Shown here in pieces: positions 17,401 through 25,475 of a stretch of 64,000 nucleotides of DNA. Below the pieces are notes generated by a model. The model was not told where the DNA came from. It worked only from the letters and a program-made list of their open reading frames with translations, and searched no databases. Positions within the stretch are counted from its first letter, which is position 1. Every line of letters begins with the position of its first letter. Origin of the DNA: UBA2219 sp964612075 (GTDB lineage Bacteria > Desulfobacterota > Deferrimicrobia > Deferrimicrobiales > Deferrimicrobiaceae); assembly GCA_964612075.1 (NCBI GenBank), contig CAZTFC010000002.1, forward strand, positions 1 through 64,000, in the 5' to 3' direction. Both the position numbers and the translations under genes were made by a program.

Positions 17401-17737
17401 GCCGGCGCAACGCCCCGGAATCCCCGTACCCTTCCGCCGGGATGCGCACCATGGGGTTCCACGCCCGCATCCCTTCCTCGATCTCCGCCGGGTCGCCCCC
17501 GCCCTGCGCCGCGGCGTAAAGACGCTCCCACCCTTCGGTCAGGCGCGCCTTCATCTCCGCGGCCGCCTTGTCGGTGAACGTCAGCAGGAGCACCTCGTCC
17601 GGCGTGAGCTCCGGACGCTCGAGGAAGAGGTTGGTCACCCGCGCCACGAGCGTCGCCGTCTTCCCGGTCCCCGCGGAGGCGTCCACCGCGATGTTCCGCG
17701 AGAAATCGCGCGCCGCCTTCTCCCGGTTCGCGAGCAT
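14459..17737 (-). CDS. addA: AddA-type UvrD helicase/RecB-family nuclease
   Basis: Helicase-nuclease subunit that processes double-strand DNA ends for recombination repair. At 1092 residues, the N-terminal UvrD/Rep helicase has Walker A ASAGTGKTATL near residue 20, TFTDKAAAEMKARL, VDEFQDTDPLQ, VGDPKQSIYGFRRAD and STIHAAKGLEFPVV. The C-terminus has a PD-(D/E)XK nuclease with DRADLVV then HWVVDYKTG. The ATG at 17737 has a poor ribosome binding site but lies 6 bases after the addB stop, consistent with coupling. A UvrD-only helicase is excluded by the nuclease domain. Convergent with the Fn3 lipoprotein gene. Confidence 0.9.
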   Translation of the reverse strand: MLANREKAARDFSRNIAVDASAGTGKTATLVARVTNLFLERPELTPDEVLLLTFTDKAAAEMKARLTEGWERLYAAAQGGGDPAEIEEGMRAWNPMVRIPAEGYGDSGALRRRVEEMAEAAGRLSVTTFHSFCARVLRSFPAEAGVDPLFRVLSEGEAADAWNAAFRLFLRGEFGSPSVSPEWERILLAEPDQEKVWGVLRRLCMTQRDLLRGEAPDFGRPADFLGYLLREYLPRVEYFRAFVSGMRAPEGEPAAEAFRNALPALERVWEAMARGDLDAAASGAAPGAAAFAMDLRKSTSRKKFPRPDGPPLADVRNDLRKLFRLLEEVPAGDAAARFLFARAGAALAAYERAKGSGLDFMDLLLRAEALLSSNPEVARRLSARFRHIFVDEFQDTDPLQAEVLRVLSAGGPPGRLFVVGDPKQSIYGFRRADIQVYRKFREEMAAAGGEDVPLSRNFRSRPDLLAALNGLFGRILPGGEDFSPAYAPVAPHRTDPGEGPPVTLYELSPEADEAEFLAGLVRRIVGVVKVRGDDGAGRPARLRDVAVLYRSDASGDVLSGYRNALSAAGIPNIVPSRKGFFFRREIQDLRIVLSSVDVPADLSARHAALKTVFFGLSDGEILPLYGSDPQAVPPGTRDAVALLSRLSARRGRASLPDLLAELYRETGVDFVASRLPEGERVARNLAKAAEMARAFEWEGPGSLKLFLAEIRRKTAEGREEDEVPDFEEDEDAVRLSTIHAAKGLEFPVVILGALSRGGRKGPHGLRADRVHGLSALIFPGFRSYSAFREVPRAGRPVTFERWEREKMAAEERRLLYVAATRAKDRLYLLEGGKGKGSDLSDALREGIAAGRPEGEGSCFVTGLPGLRVRLAPPAGDVPDGGGLLRVPVASPLPPAARPAQAPPLPPTPPDLAAEEVPDGLSPAAPEPVTLAELCDRARGKRFGEKVHRVFEAYPPVSDPWPPRGAVLPAVWEAGEEERWEGIVSAVRSSGLFRELSASRLVGTELPLLGFRGGEVAQDRADLVVRAAGGPPRAEEHWVVDYKTGPREPETEERYRGKLREYCSILSEAWGVPVRGFIWYVETGESVTVPWSP

Positions 17738-17743
17738 CCGCCG

Positions 17744-20700
17744 TCACCCCGCCGCCGGCCGGTGACCGGCCAGCGTCCCGAGCGAGGGATCGCGCGAAAG
17801 GGCGGCGACGAGTGCTTCCTCCCCGGCCTCCGACCCGTCCAGCCCCGGGGGAACGCGGCAATGGTCCCGGAAAGCGCAGCGGTCGCAGTATCGCGGCGCC
17901 GCCCGGCCCGCGTAAGTGAAAAGGTGATGGGGAAGCGGGGGGAACGTCCCCGAACGCGCCAGCGAGAGCCAATCGGACAGCGCGGCGGCCCATCCCTCGC
18001 CGACCTCGTCCCAGGAGGGCGCCTCCACGGCGGCCAGGCCGCCCTTGAGGAAATAGAGCGTCGCCGACACGGAAGGGGGCGCGGGATCGAGCGCACGGGC
18101 CCATGCGAGGTATATGGGCACCTGGTGCGAAAGGCCGTGGAGCATCCATTCGGGGCTCGCCTCCGCCCGCTTCGGGTCGGAGTATTTGTAGTCCACGACG
18201 CGCGCCTCCCCCGACGGCCCCCGGTCCAGACGGTCGACGCGGCCGCGGAACCCCGGCAGGGAGGAGGTAGGGACGGCGAACGCCGCCTCGACGCGGTCGA
18301 CGCGCCACCCCGGGCGCTCCGCCTCCAGGCCCCGCTCCCGTTCGACGAGCCGCTCGACGTCTCCCGCGATCCCGAGGCACCGTATGCGGAAGAGCCCCGG
18401 CAGGCCGGTCGGGTTCTCCCTGGAGAACGCGGCGACGGCCTTCCGCGCGGCCGCGCCAACGTCTCCCCATCCCTTCCCCTCCGCGGCGTCCCTCCCGAGG
18501 GCCCGCAGGATGTCGTGCGCGATCTCCCCCATCCCGGCGGACGTCGGGGAGACCGCCTCCTCCGGCTCCTCGGGCGGATCGAGGCGCAGGAGGATGCGCA
18601 GGAAATACCGGTACGGGCAGCGGGAGAGCTCCTCGAGGGAGGTAGCGCTGTGCGTTTCCGGAAGGGACAGGGGTGCGACTCCCTCCGGGTAGAGGCGGCC
18701 GCCGCCGCCCCGCGCAGCCCACGCGGAAAGGGTGCGGAGGATGCGGGGCCACGGGACGCGGGCTCCGGGGGTCGTTTCGCCGCGGCGCCACGAGGCCAGC
18801 GCCCGTTCCCGCGCGCTCAACGGCCCTTCCCCCGAAAGGGCCGCGAAGGCGGACCGGGAAAGACGCTCCACGGCCGCCCCCGATGCCGCCTCCCAATCCT
18901 CGGAAAACACGGCGGGGCCCGAGAACCGGGACATTAGGTGAAGGAGGTAGCGCGACGGCCGGCGCAGCGCCCCCGCCGAGTCCCCCCGCCGGACGGAATA
19001 GGCGATCCCCTTCCGGACGGACGCCGCGGGCAGCGCGAAGAGGAGCTTCTCCTCCGCGGCGTTGCGCCTCCGCAGCGACAGGGCGTCGGGCAGCCCCTCC
19101 TGTGAGAGCAGGCGGTTCATCTCCGCCCGGTCCTCGTCCGGGAGCAGGGGGTCCTCCTCGAGCTGCGCGGGGAACGCGTTTTCGTTGACCGAAAGGACCA
19201 GCGCGCGGTCGGCCGTGACGCCGCGCATTGCGATGGAGTCGCCGAAGACCACCGCCCCCGGCGTGCGCATCCCGCCGCGCTCCCCCGTGAAGAGGCGGCG
19301 GGCGGCGAGCAGCCCGGCGAACCAGTCGATCGCCTGCCGCGCCCCCGGCCACTGCACCAGCGCCTCCGGGATCCCTTCCAGGTCGGCGAGCATGTCGAAC
19401 AGCTCCTCCACGGCGCGGCGGTCCCGTTCCCCTTCCGCGCTCTCGTCCATGACCGCCTGGAACCGCGCCGCGAGGAGCTCCCGGATCGCCCTCGCGAACG
19501 GGGCATACCCCGCGGCTCCAAGCACCGGGGCGAGCGACTCCCGGAGACCGCGGACCTCCGCGGACAGGAGCGAAAGCTGGGCGGCCCGTTCGTCCCCCTC
19601 TTCCCCGTCGTCCCCCGCGCGCCGGCGGGATGGCCGCTGCAGCCGGGCGTCCCAGTCGGGGTCGGATACGACCATCCGCTCCCTGGTGAGGATGTCCCAC
19701 AGGTCGGGTCGTGGTCCCACCGCGCCTTCCGCCGCCGAGCCTCTCCGGTAGGGGGACGAGAGGACGTCGATCACGACCCGCCGCGGGTAGCCGTCGCGCG
19801 CCGCCTCCATCATGCGCAGCAGGAGCCGGACCGGGGGAACGGAGGCGAGGGGGACGTCGATGCGCCCCGCCGTCGGGATTCCGTATTCCCCGGCGACCCG
19901 TTCCCAGTCCGCCATCGCTTCCGGCGTCACCTTCCGGGCGACGAGGAACACCGTGTCGCCTGGCGCCTGGTCGAGCCACCGCCGGACGCGGCGGGCCGCG
20001 AGGCGCATCTCCCCTTCCGGGTGGGGGGCGGACAGCACGGGAAACGGCAAGGGAGAAGGCTCCGCGGACGGCCTGGAGGAAAATGTCCTCTCCCTCACCT
20101 CGGCGACCGGGGCGCACGGGTCGTCCTCGAGGAATTCCGCGTTCCCCTCGAAGGCGCCCCGCAGGCGGTCCCACGTGCGGGCGGCGTAGAAAAAGGACGG
20201 GGCGAGCGAGCCGTCGGGCCCGAAGAGCCCCGGGAAATACACGTCGTCCAGGAGGCCGCTCGACAGGAGCCGGTCCACCAGGGTCCACTGGAGGCGCGTG
20301 AAATCGTAGAAGCCGTACAAGGACACGCGGTACGGGTAGCCCGGATGCTCGAACCCCGCCACCGCCTCCTGGAAGATCTTCCTGCGCGTCTCGCCCCCCA
20401 TCGCGCGGATCTTCCCGCCGACCGCGGCGGCGAGCCGCCTCCATTCCGCCCACCGCGCGGCGCCCCGCGGGTCGCCGCGCCCCCGCGCCGCCCTTTCCAA
20501 CGCGGCAAGCTCCGCGTCCCCGATCCATCCTTCCTCGAGGTCCGCGAGCGTGCGCGCCAGGGCGGCGGGGAAACCGGGCATGCCGGCGATCCGCGCGAAA
20601 TCGCCCTCTCCGGAGGCGTACGCTTCTTTCGCCCCCCCCAGGACGGCCGCGGCCATCCGGACGGGGGTCAGCTCCGCGGGAAACACGCCGCGGCTCGAAA

Positions 20701-20938
20701 GGAGGCGCAGGGCGAAGTCGTACAGCGTCATCGCGGAGGCCCCGGCGGCGGCCCTGTCCCGCACGGCGGCGAGCCTCTTCATGAGGTGCTCGCGCATCTC
20801 GTTGGAGGGGACGAGGAGCACCCGCTCCCACCCCGGCCCGCCCCAGGAGGGATCCGAGAGGCGTTCGAGGAGGACCCGCTCGAGGGCGGGGAACGGGCCG
20901 GCGAAGAGGCGGGAAAGCGGCGGGCGCACGGGATCCAT
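17744..20938 (-). CDS. addB: AddB-type iron-sulfur nuclease subunit
   Basis: Partner of AddA in the double-strand-break resection complex. At 1064 residues, the N-terminal part is an inactivated helicase-like fold (ERVLLVPSNEMREHLMKRL). The C-terminal RecB-type nuclease has FRGRVDRLD and ARVVDYKYS, flanked by the cysteines that hold a [4Fe-4S] cluster: one in LSRCPYRYF and three in YCDRCAFRDHC. This cysteine arrangement marks AddB. The ATG at 20938 gives a normal N-terminus although no clear ribosome binding site precedes it. Divergent from the methyltransferase gene across 59 bases. Confidence 0.88.
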   Translation of the reverse strand: MDPVRPPLSRLFAGPFPALERVLLERLSDPSWGGPGWERVLLVPSNEMREHLMKRLAAVRDRAAAGASAMTLYDFALRLLSSRGVFPAELTPVRMAAAVLGGAKEAYASGEGDFARIAGMPGFPAALARTLADLEEGWIGDAELAALERAARGRGDPRGAARWAEWRRLAAAVGGKIRAMGGETRRKIFQEAVAGFEHPGYPYRVSLYGFYDFTRLQWTLVDRLLSSGLLDDVYFPGLFGPDGSLAPSFFYAARTWDRLRGAFEGNAEFLEDDPCAPVAEVRERTFSSRPSAEPSPLPFPVLSAPHPEGEMRLAARRVRRWLDQAPGDTVFLVARKVTPEAMADWERVAGEYGIPTAGRIDVPLASVPPVRLLLRMMEAARDGYPRRVVIDVLSSPYRRGSAAEGAVGPRPDLWDILTRERMVVSDPDWDARLQRPSRRRAGDDGEEGDERAAQLSLLSAEVRGLRESLAPVLGAAGYAPFARAIRELLAARFQAVMDESAEGERDRRAVEELFDMLADLEGIPEALVQWPGARQAIDWFAGLLAARRLFTGERGGMRTPGAVVFGDSIAMRGVTADRALVLSVNENAFPAQLEEDPLLPDEDRAEMNRLLSQEGLPDALSLRRRNAAEEKLLFALPAASVRKGIAYSVRRGDSAGALRRPSRYLLHLMSRFSGPAVFSEDWEAASGAAVERLSRSAFAALSGEGPLSARERALASWRRGETTPGARVPWPRILRTLSAWAARGGGGRLYPEGVAPLSLPETHSATSLEELSRCPYRYFLRILLRLDPPEEPEEAVSPTSAGMGEIAHDILRALGRDAAEGKGWGDVGAAARKAVAAFSRENPTGLPGLFRIRCLGIAGDVERLVERERGLEAERPGWRVDRVEAAFAVPTSSLPGFRGRVDRLDRGPSGEARVVDYKYSDPKRAEASPEWMLHGLSHQVPIYLAWARALDPAPPSVSATLYFLKGGLAAVEAPSWDEVGEGWAAALSDWLSLARSGTFPPLPHHLFTYAGRAAPRYCDRCAFRDHCRVPPGLDGSEAGEEALVAALSRDPSLGTLAGHRPAAG

Positions 20939-20997
20939 CGTGGCAATATTGTAAACGTCAACCGCCCGTTGGAGAATAGACCCTGGGGGGTTGGCCC

Positions 20998-21798
20998 ATG
21001 CGTGTGCCCACGAAGGAACGGACCCGCGAGCAGTTCGGGCGGGTGGCGTCGAAATACCGGTGCAGCGCGGACCACACCGACATCGAGGACCTGGACCTGC
21101 TCTTCGGGCCGCTCGCCCCGAAGAAGGGGCACCTTGCGCTCGATGTCGCCACCGGCGCAGGCCACACGGCCGTCGCCCTCGCCCGGATGGAGGTCCGGGT
21201 CGTGGCTTCCGACCTGACGCCGCGGATGCTCCTGGAGGCACGTTCGCTGGCCGCGGAAACGGGGGCGGGGAACATCGCCTTCGCGGCGGCGGACGCCGAG
21301 GCGCTTCCGTTCGCGGACGCCGTGTTCGACCGGCTGACCTGCCGCATCGCGGCCCACCACTTCCACGACATCCGGGCGGCCATGAAGGAGATCTCCCGCG
21401 TGGTGCGCCCCGGGGGAAGGGTCGGCATCATCGACAGCGTCGTCCCCGGGGAGCTTTCCCTCGACGCCTACATGAACGGGATCGAGCGGGTGCGCGACCC
21501 CTCCCACATCCGCAGCTACCGGAACGAGGAATGGGTGGAATTCGTGGCCGAGGCGGGGCTCGTTCCCCTGCAGATCGCCTGCATCTGGAAAACCCACGCA
21601 TTCCCGGAATGGGTCGCGCGGACCGGGCAGCCGACGGCGGTCCGGAGGCAGATCGAGGAGATGTTCCTGTCCGCCTTCCCGCGGGCCAAAGAAACGTACC
21701 GCATCCGGATCGAGGGGGGACGGGTCGTCTCCTTCGCGGACGAAAAGATCGTCCTCGTTGCGAGGAAACCCGGGGCGTCCCGCCCCGCCGGGTCATGA
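20998..21798 (+). CDS. Class I SAM-dependent methyltransferase
   Basis: A 266-residue soluble methyltransferase of the UbiE/Methyltransf_11 type. The SAM-binding motif I is LALDVATGAGHTAVAL (around residues 46-61), with VVASDLTPRMLLEAR, FAAADAEALPFADAVFD and the VVRPGGRVGIID strand following. The substrate is unknown: UbiE-like sequences methylate quinones, but many relatives act elsewhere. The ATG at 20998 is preceded by GGGGGGTTGGCCC. It is divergently transcribed from addB and has no obvious functional link to it. Confidence 0.85.
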   Translation: MRVPTKERTREQFGRVASKYRCSADHTDIEDLDLLFGPLAPKKGHLALDVATGAGHTAVALARMEVRVVASDLTPRMLLEARSLAAETGAGNIAFAAADAEALPFADAVFDRLTCRIAAHHFHDIRAAMKEISRVVRPGGRVGIIDSVVPGELSLDAYMNGIERVRDPSHIRSYRNEEWVEFVAEAGLVPLQIACIWKTHAFPEWVARTGQPTAVRRQIEEMFLSAFPRAKETYRIRIEGGRVVSFADEKIVLVARKPGASRPAGS

Positions 21799-21925
21799 CG
21801 CCTCCCGGCGGCGCCGCGAGGACCGCCGTCTTCGCCCCGGCGACGGACTGCCGGGACGAGGAGCGCGGGATCCGGGCCGCGCCCGGCCGCGGCTCATCGG
21901 CCGCATGGATGCACCGGGCGCGCGG

Positions 21926-23110
21926 ATGAAGAAGGAGAAGCTCCCCCGCAACGTGATCGTCCTCGGGGTCGTGAGCCTCCTCACGGACATGTCGTCCGAC
22001 ATGATCGTGCCGCTGCTCCCCCTCTTCATCACCTCGACGCTCGGCGCGGGACCGGCCGCCCTCGGCATCATCGAGGGGATCGCGGAAGCCACGGCCAGCT
22101 TCCTCAAGCTGCTGTCCGGCGCGTGGTCCGACCGGGCCGCCCGCAAGAAGCCTCTCGTGGTCTGGGGATACGCGCTGGCGGCGGTCGCCCGCCCCCTCTC
22201 CGGGTTCGCCACGTCCTGGGCGCACGTCCTGCTCGTCCGGTTCGCCGACCGTGTGGGGAAAGGGATCCGCACCTCCCCGCGCGACGCCCTCATCGCCTCC
22301 TCCGTCGGGGAAGGGTCCCGGGGCAGGGCCTACGGGTGGCACCGGGCGATGGACAACCTGGGCGCCGTGCTGGGCCCGGCCGCCGCCTTCTTGCTCCTCT
22401 CGGTATGGGGGCTCTCCTACCGGGCGATCTTCCTGCTGGCGGCCGTTCCGGGAATCGCCGCGGTCCTCGCGCTGTATTTCTTCGTCCGGGAATCGGACGC
22501 CGCGGCGGCCCCCGGCAAGGGGCTGAGCCTCAAGGACGGGGATCTCCCGCCCGCGTTCCGCCGCTATCTCGTCGCCCTCGGGGTGTTCACGCTGGGCAAC
22601 GCGAGCGACAGCTTCCTGATCCTGCGCGCGGCGGACTCCGGCGTGCCGCCGGTCTACATCCCGCTGCTGTGGGGCGCCTTCCACGTCGTCAAGTCGTCGC
22701 TGTCCACCTACGGCGGGATCCTGTCCGACCGGCTCGGGCGGCGGACGATGATCCTGGCCGGGTGGGCGGTCTACGCCGTCACGTACGCGGCCTGGGGGCT
22801 GACCACCGGGATCTATTGGATGGTCGGGCTTTTCCTGATATACGGGTTGTACCACTCCGCGTGCGAAGGGGCGGAAAGGGCGCTGGTGGCCGACCTGGTG
22901 CCGCCCGAACGGAGAGGAACGGCCTTCGGGTGGTTCCATCTCGTGACGGGGATCTGCACCCTGCCGGCGAGCGTGATCTTCGGATTCCTGTGGAAGGAGT
23001 TCGGGGCCCCGGCCGCCTTCGGCGTCAGCGCGGGCCTCGCCCTGCTGGCCGCGGCGATCCTCTCCCTGTCCTTACGGAAAACGGGCGGGGCCGTGGAGGG
23101 AACGGTTTGA
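21926..23110 (+). CDS. Major facilitator superfamily transporter
   Basis: Inner membrane transporter of 394 residues with about 11-12 hydrophobic helices. The N-terminal half has SLLTDMSSDMIVPLLPLF and the loop RFADRVGKGIRTSPRDALIA with the acidic/basic MFS loop signature; the C-terminal half has GILSDRLGRRTMILAG. This subgroup (TDMSSDMI...) is common but its substrates are undefined. An alternative ATG at 21905 would add seven residues; neither start has a strong ribosome binding site. The stop overlaps the TonB-like start as TTGA, so the two are translationally coupled. Confidence 0.85.
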   Translation: MKKEKLPRNVIVLGVVSLLTDMSSDMIVPLLPLFITSTLGAGPAALGIIEGIAEATASFLKLLSGAWSDRAARKKPLVVWGYALAAVARPLSGFATSWAHVLLVRFADRVGKGIRTSPRDALIASSVGEGSRGRAYGWHRAMDNLGAVLGPAAAFLLLSVWGLSYRAIFLLAAVPGIAAVLALYFFVRESDAAAAPGKGLSLKDGDLPPAFRRYLVALGVFTLGNASDSFLILRAADSGVPPVYIPLLWGAFHVVKSSLSTYGGILSDRLGRRTMILAGWAVYAVTYAAWGLTTGIYWMVGLFLIYGLYHSACEGAERALVADLVPPERRGTAFGWFHLVTGICTLPASVIFGFLWKEFGAPAAFGVSAGLALLAAAILSLSLRKTGGAVEGTV

Positions 23111-23826
23111 AACCATCGGCGGGCAAAGCGTGGGAGGGGTTCCTGGCCTCCCTCCTGCTCCACCTGGCGTTGGCCGCGGTCGTCCTCCACGGGATGACGC
23201 CCGGCCCCGCGCCGGGGATGCCGGTGATCGACCTCTCGCTCCTTCCGACGGCTGACGGCGGCTCCCCCGGAAACAGCCCCGGCCCCGCGCGAAACGCCCC
23301 GCGTGTCGATGACGCCGCTCCCGCGCCGGCATCGGCGCGGCCCCCCATCCCGGAGGAAACCGGGGACGCCCCATCCGCGCCCGCTCCATCCGCGCCCGCT
23401 CCATCCGCCGTCGTCCCCGCCGCGGGCGCACCCGGCCGGAGCGCGTCGCCCGCGCGCCCGCCCTCCCCGGCCCCGTTCCCCGCGGGAGACGGCCCGGCGT
23501 CCCTTTCCGCCGCGCCGTCGTCGTCCGGGGGCCGCGGCGCATCGCCGCCCCGGCGCTACGACCACCTGAGGGAAGCCATCCAGCGGGAGATCTCCTACCC
23601 CGTCGTGGCGCGAAGGATGGGGTGGGAAGGGCGCGTGGTGGTCGCCTTCGTGATCCTCCCGGACGGCGGCGTCCGCGATGTCCGCGTGGTCCGGGGATCC
23701 GGCTTCCCCGTCCTCGACCGCAGCGCCGTGGAGGCGGTCCGGTCGGCCTCCCCCTTCCCCCACCCGCCGGCGGAAACGGAAGTGCTCGCACCGGTCGTCT
23801 ACCGGCTCGACGAAAACCCGAGGTGA
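23107..23826 (+). CDS. TonB-family energy transducer
   Basis: A 239-residue protein with the TonB layout: a short cytoplasmic start, one membrane helix (about residues 12-28, ASLLLHLALAAVVLHG), a long Pro/Ala-rich periplasmic spacer containing a repeated SAPAP unit, and a C-terminal TonB domain (AIQREISYPVVARRMGWEG, then DGGVRDVRVVRGSGFPVLD). TonB transmits proton-motive force to outer membrane receptors. No exbB/exbD or receptor gene lies nearby, so its partners are elsewhere. The TTG start at 23107 is supported by GGAGGG five bases upstream and the TTGA overlap. Confidence 0.87.
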   Translation: MKPSAGKAWEGFLASLLLHLALAAVVLHGMTPGPAPGMPVIDLSLLPTADGGSPGNSPGPARNAPRVDDAAPAPASARPPIPEETGDAPSAPAPSAPAPSAVVPAAGAPGRSASPARPPSPAPFPAGDGPASLSAAPSSSGGRGASPPRRYDHLREAIQREISYPVVARRMGWEGRVVVAFVILPDGGVRDVRVVRGSGFPVLDRSAVEAVRSASPFPHPPAETEVLAPVVYRLDENPR

Positions 23827-25475
23827 ATCGATTGAGCCCCTCCTTCATCGAAGCCTTCCAGAACGATGAGCAGCCGCTCCTCGAGCGGTTCCTGGCCGAC
23901 GCGGAGGCGAACGGCCACCTGGGCCGCGCCCCGGCGGACCCGGAAGAATGGCGGCCGACGGTCCGGGGCGTCTCGGGCTCCATCGCCCAGGCCTTCCGGT
24001 GCTCCGGGGAGCCGATCTCGCTCTCGTCGGAGGCGCTGGGGAAGGACAACGGGATCACCGCCTTCCTGGTCGTGGAAGCGCGCAAGCGCCGGCTCGCCGG
24101 AATGCCCCTTTCGTCCTTCCTCGGTCTCGTGAAGCTTCTTCGCCGGGCGTACGTCGACCGGGTCCGGTCCTGCGGCTTCCCGCCGAACGACGAAGGTCGC
24201 CACCGCCTTTTCATCGAGCGGTTCTTCGACCGGAACGAGGTCGCCGTCTGCGTGTCCTGGTCCACGGAGAGCAACCGCGAGCAGGAGGATACGCTGACCG
24301 GGATGCGGGACGAGCTCGCCCGGGTGCACGCCCTCGTCGCGGCCGCCAAGGAGGAGCTGGAGGCGACGATCGACTGCCTCGACGCCATGATCCTCCTCTC
24401 CGACGCGAACGGGCGGATCCTGCGGTGCAACCGGGCCTTCCGCGAGTTCGCCGGCAGGCCGTACGAGGAGATCGTCGGCCGCCCGTTCCTCCCGGCACTG
24501 GAGGAAACCGGCATGCCCCCCGTGGACGGCGGCAACCGGGCCGTGGAGCACTTCCACGAGCGGTCGGGCAGGTGGTTCGTCCTGCGCCTCTTCCCCTTCC
24601 GCGAGGAGCCCGGGGAAGAGCCCTCCGGCACGATCATCACCATCCGCGACATCACGGAGATCAAGGCCGCCGCCGCGGAGCTGGAGCGCGGCACCGCCGC
24701 GCTTTCGGAAGCGCTCGCGGGGCTGCGGAACGGTCAGGCGAAGCTGCTGGAGCAGGAGCGGCTGGCCGCCGCGGGGAGGATGGCGGCGGGGGTCGCGAAG
24801 GACATCGCGCGGCCGGTGGGCGTGATCGCCGGCAACCTGGCCACGCTGGGGAAACAGCTTCCGCGCCTGTCGGAGGCGGTCCGGCGCGGGCGGGAGGAGA
24901 TCGACATCGATTATCTCCTCGAAGATTTGCGCAACCTGGTCGTGGAGACCCTGGAGGAGGCGGACCGCGTCCGCGACTTCGCGGGCGAGCTTGCGCACTT
25001 TTCCCGGGCGGAGGAAGAGGAGTTCCGGCCCGCCGACCTCAACGAGTGCCTCCGCGACGCCATGCACGCCGTCCGGGAGCTGTTCAAGGGGAAGGCGACG
25101 CTGGACCGCCGGCTAGGGAACCTGCCCCCGACCCGCTGCCTGCCCGGCCGGATGACGCGGGTCTTCACGGATCTCCTCGCGGACGCCGCCCGCGCCGTCC
25201 GGGCGCCGGGGGTCGTCCGGGTCCGGTCGTGGCTCGAGGACGGCTCCATCCGCGTCTCCGTCGGCGACGCCGGGCGCGAGATCCCCGGAGAGATGCCGAG
25301 GCGCGTCTTCGAGCCGTTTTCCCGCGCGGGGGAAGACGGGACGACGGAGGAGGGGCTGGCTTTGAGCGTCGCCTACGACATCGTCAGAAACCACGGCGGA
25401 GAGATAGAGGTAAGGAGCGGATCGGGGAAGGGAACGACGTTCGTCGTTACCGTCCCCCTGGTGAAGGGGGACTAG
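23823..25475 (+). CDS. Degenerate PAS-domain sensor histidine kinase (pseudokinase)
   Basis: A 550-residue soluble sensor. Residues about 10-150 resemble the RsbRD N-terminal sensory domain (LIKLLRRAY-like stretch, then ERFFDRNEVAVCVSW). Residues 175-285 form a PAS domain, followed by a coiled coil, a dimerisation helix pair and a HATPase domain. The phosphoacceptor position has Lys326 (GVAKDI, where kinases have VAHE/D), and the ATP-binding N-box Asn is replaced by Asp454 (LLADAARAV). The G1 box is DAGREIP and the G2 box GLALS, both altered. Autophosphorylation is therefore unlikely. The GTG start at 23823 overlaps the TonB stop as GTGA. No response regulator gene is adjacent. Confidence 0.82.
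   Translation: MNRLSPSFIEAFQNDEQPLLERFLADAEANGHLGRAPADPEEWRPTVRGVSGSIAQAFRCSGEPISLSSEALGKDNGITAFLVVEARKRRLAGMPLSSFLGLVKLLRRAYVDRVRSCGFPPNDEGRHRLFIERFFDRNEVAVCVSWSTESNREQEDTLTGMRDELARVHALVAAAKEELEATIDCLDAMILLSDANGRILRCNRAFREFAGRPYEEIVGRPFLPALEETGMPPVDGGNRAVEHFHERSGRWFVLRLFPFREEPGEEPSGTIITIRDITEIKAAAAELERGTAALSEALAGLRNGQAKLLEQERLAAAGRMAAGVAKDIARPVGVIAGNLATLGKQLPRLSEAVRRGREEIDIDYLLEDLRNLVVETLEEADRVRDFAGELAHFSRAEEEEFRPADLNECLRDAMHAVRELFKGKATLDRRLGNLPPTRCLPGRMTRVFTDLLADAARAVRAPGVVRVRSWLEDGSIRVSVGDAGREIPGEMPRRVFEPFSRAGEDGTTEEGLALSVAYDIVRNHGGEIEVRSGSGKGTTFVVTVPLVKGD

Noticed and set aside
16137..20831. Very long open frame antisense or frame-shifted to addA and addB
   Set aside because: Arg/Gly/Pro-rich composition with no domains; it is a shadow frame of high-GC coding DNA.
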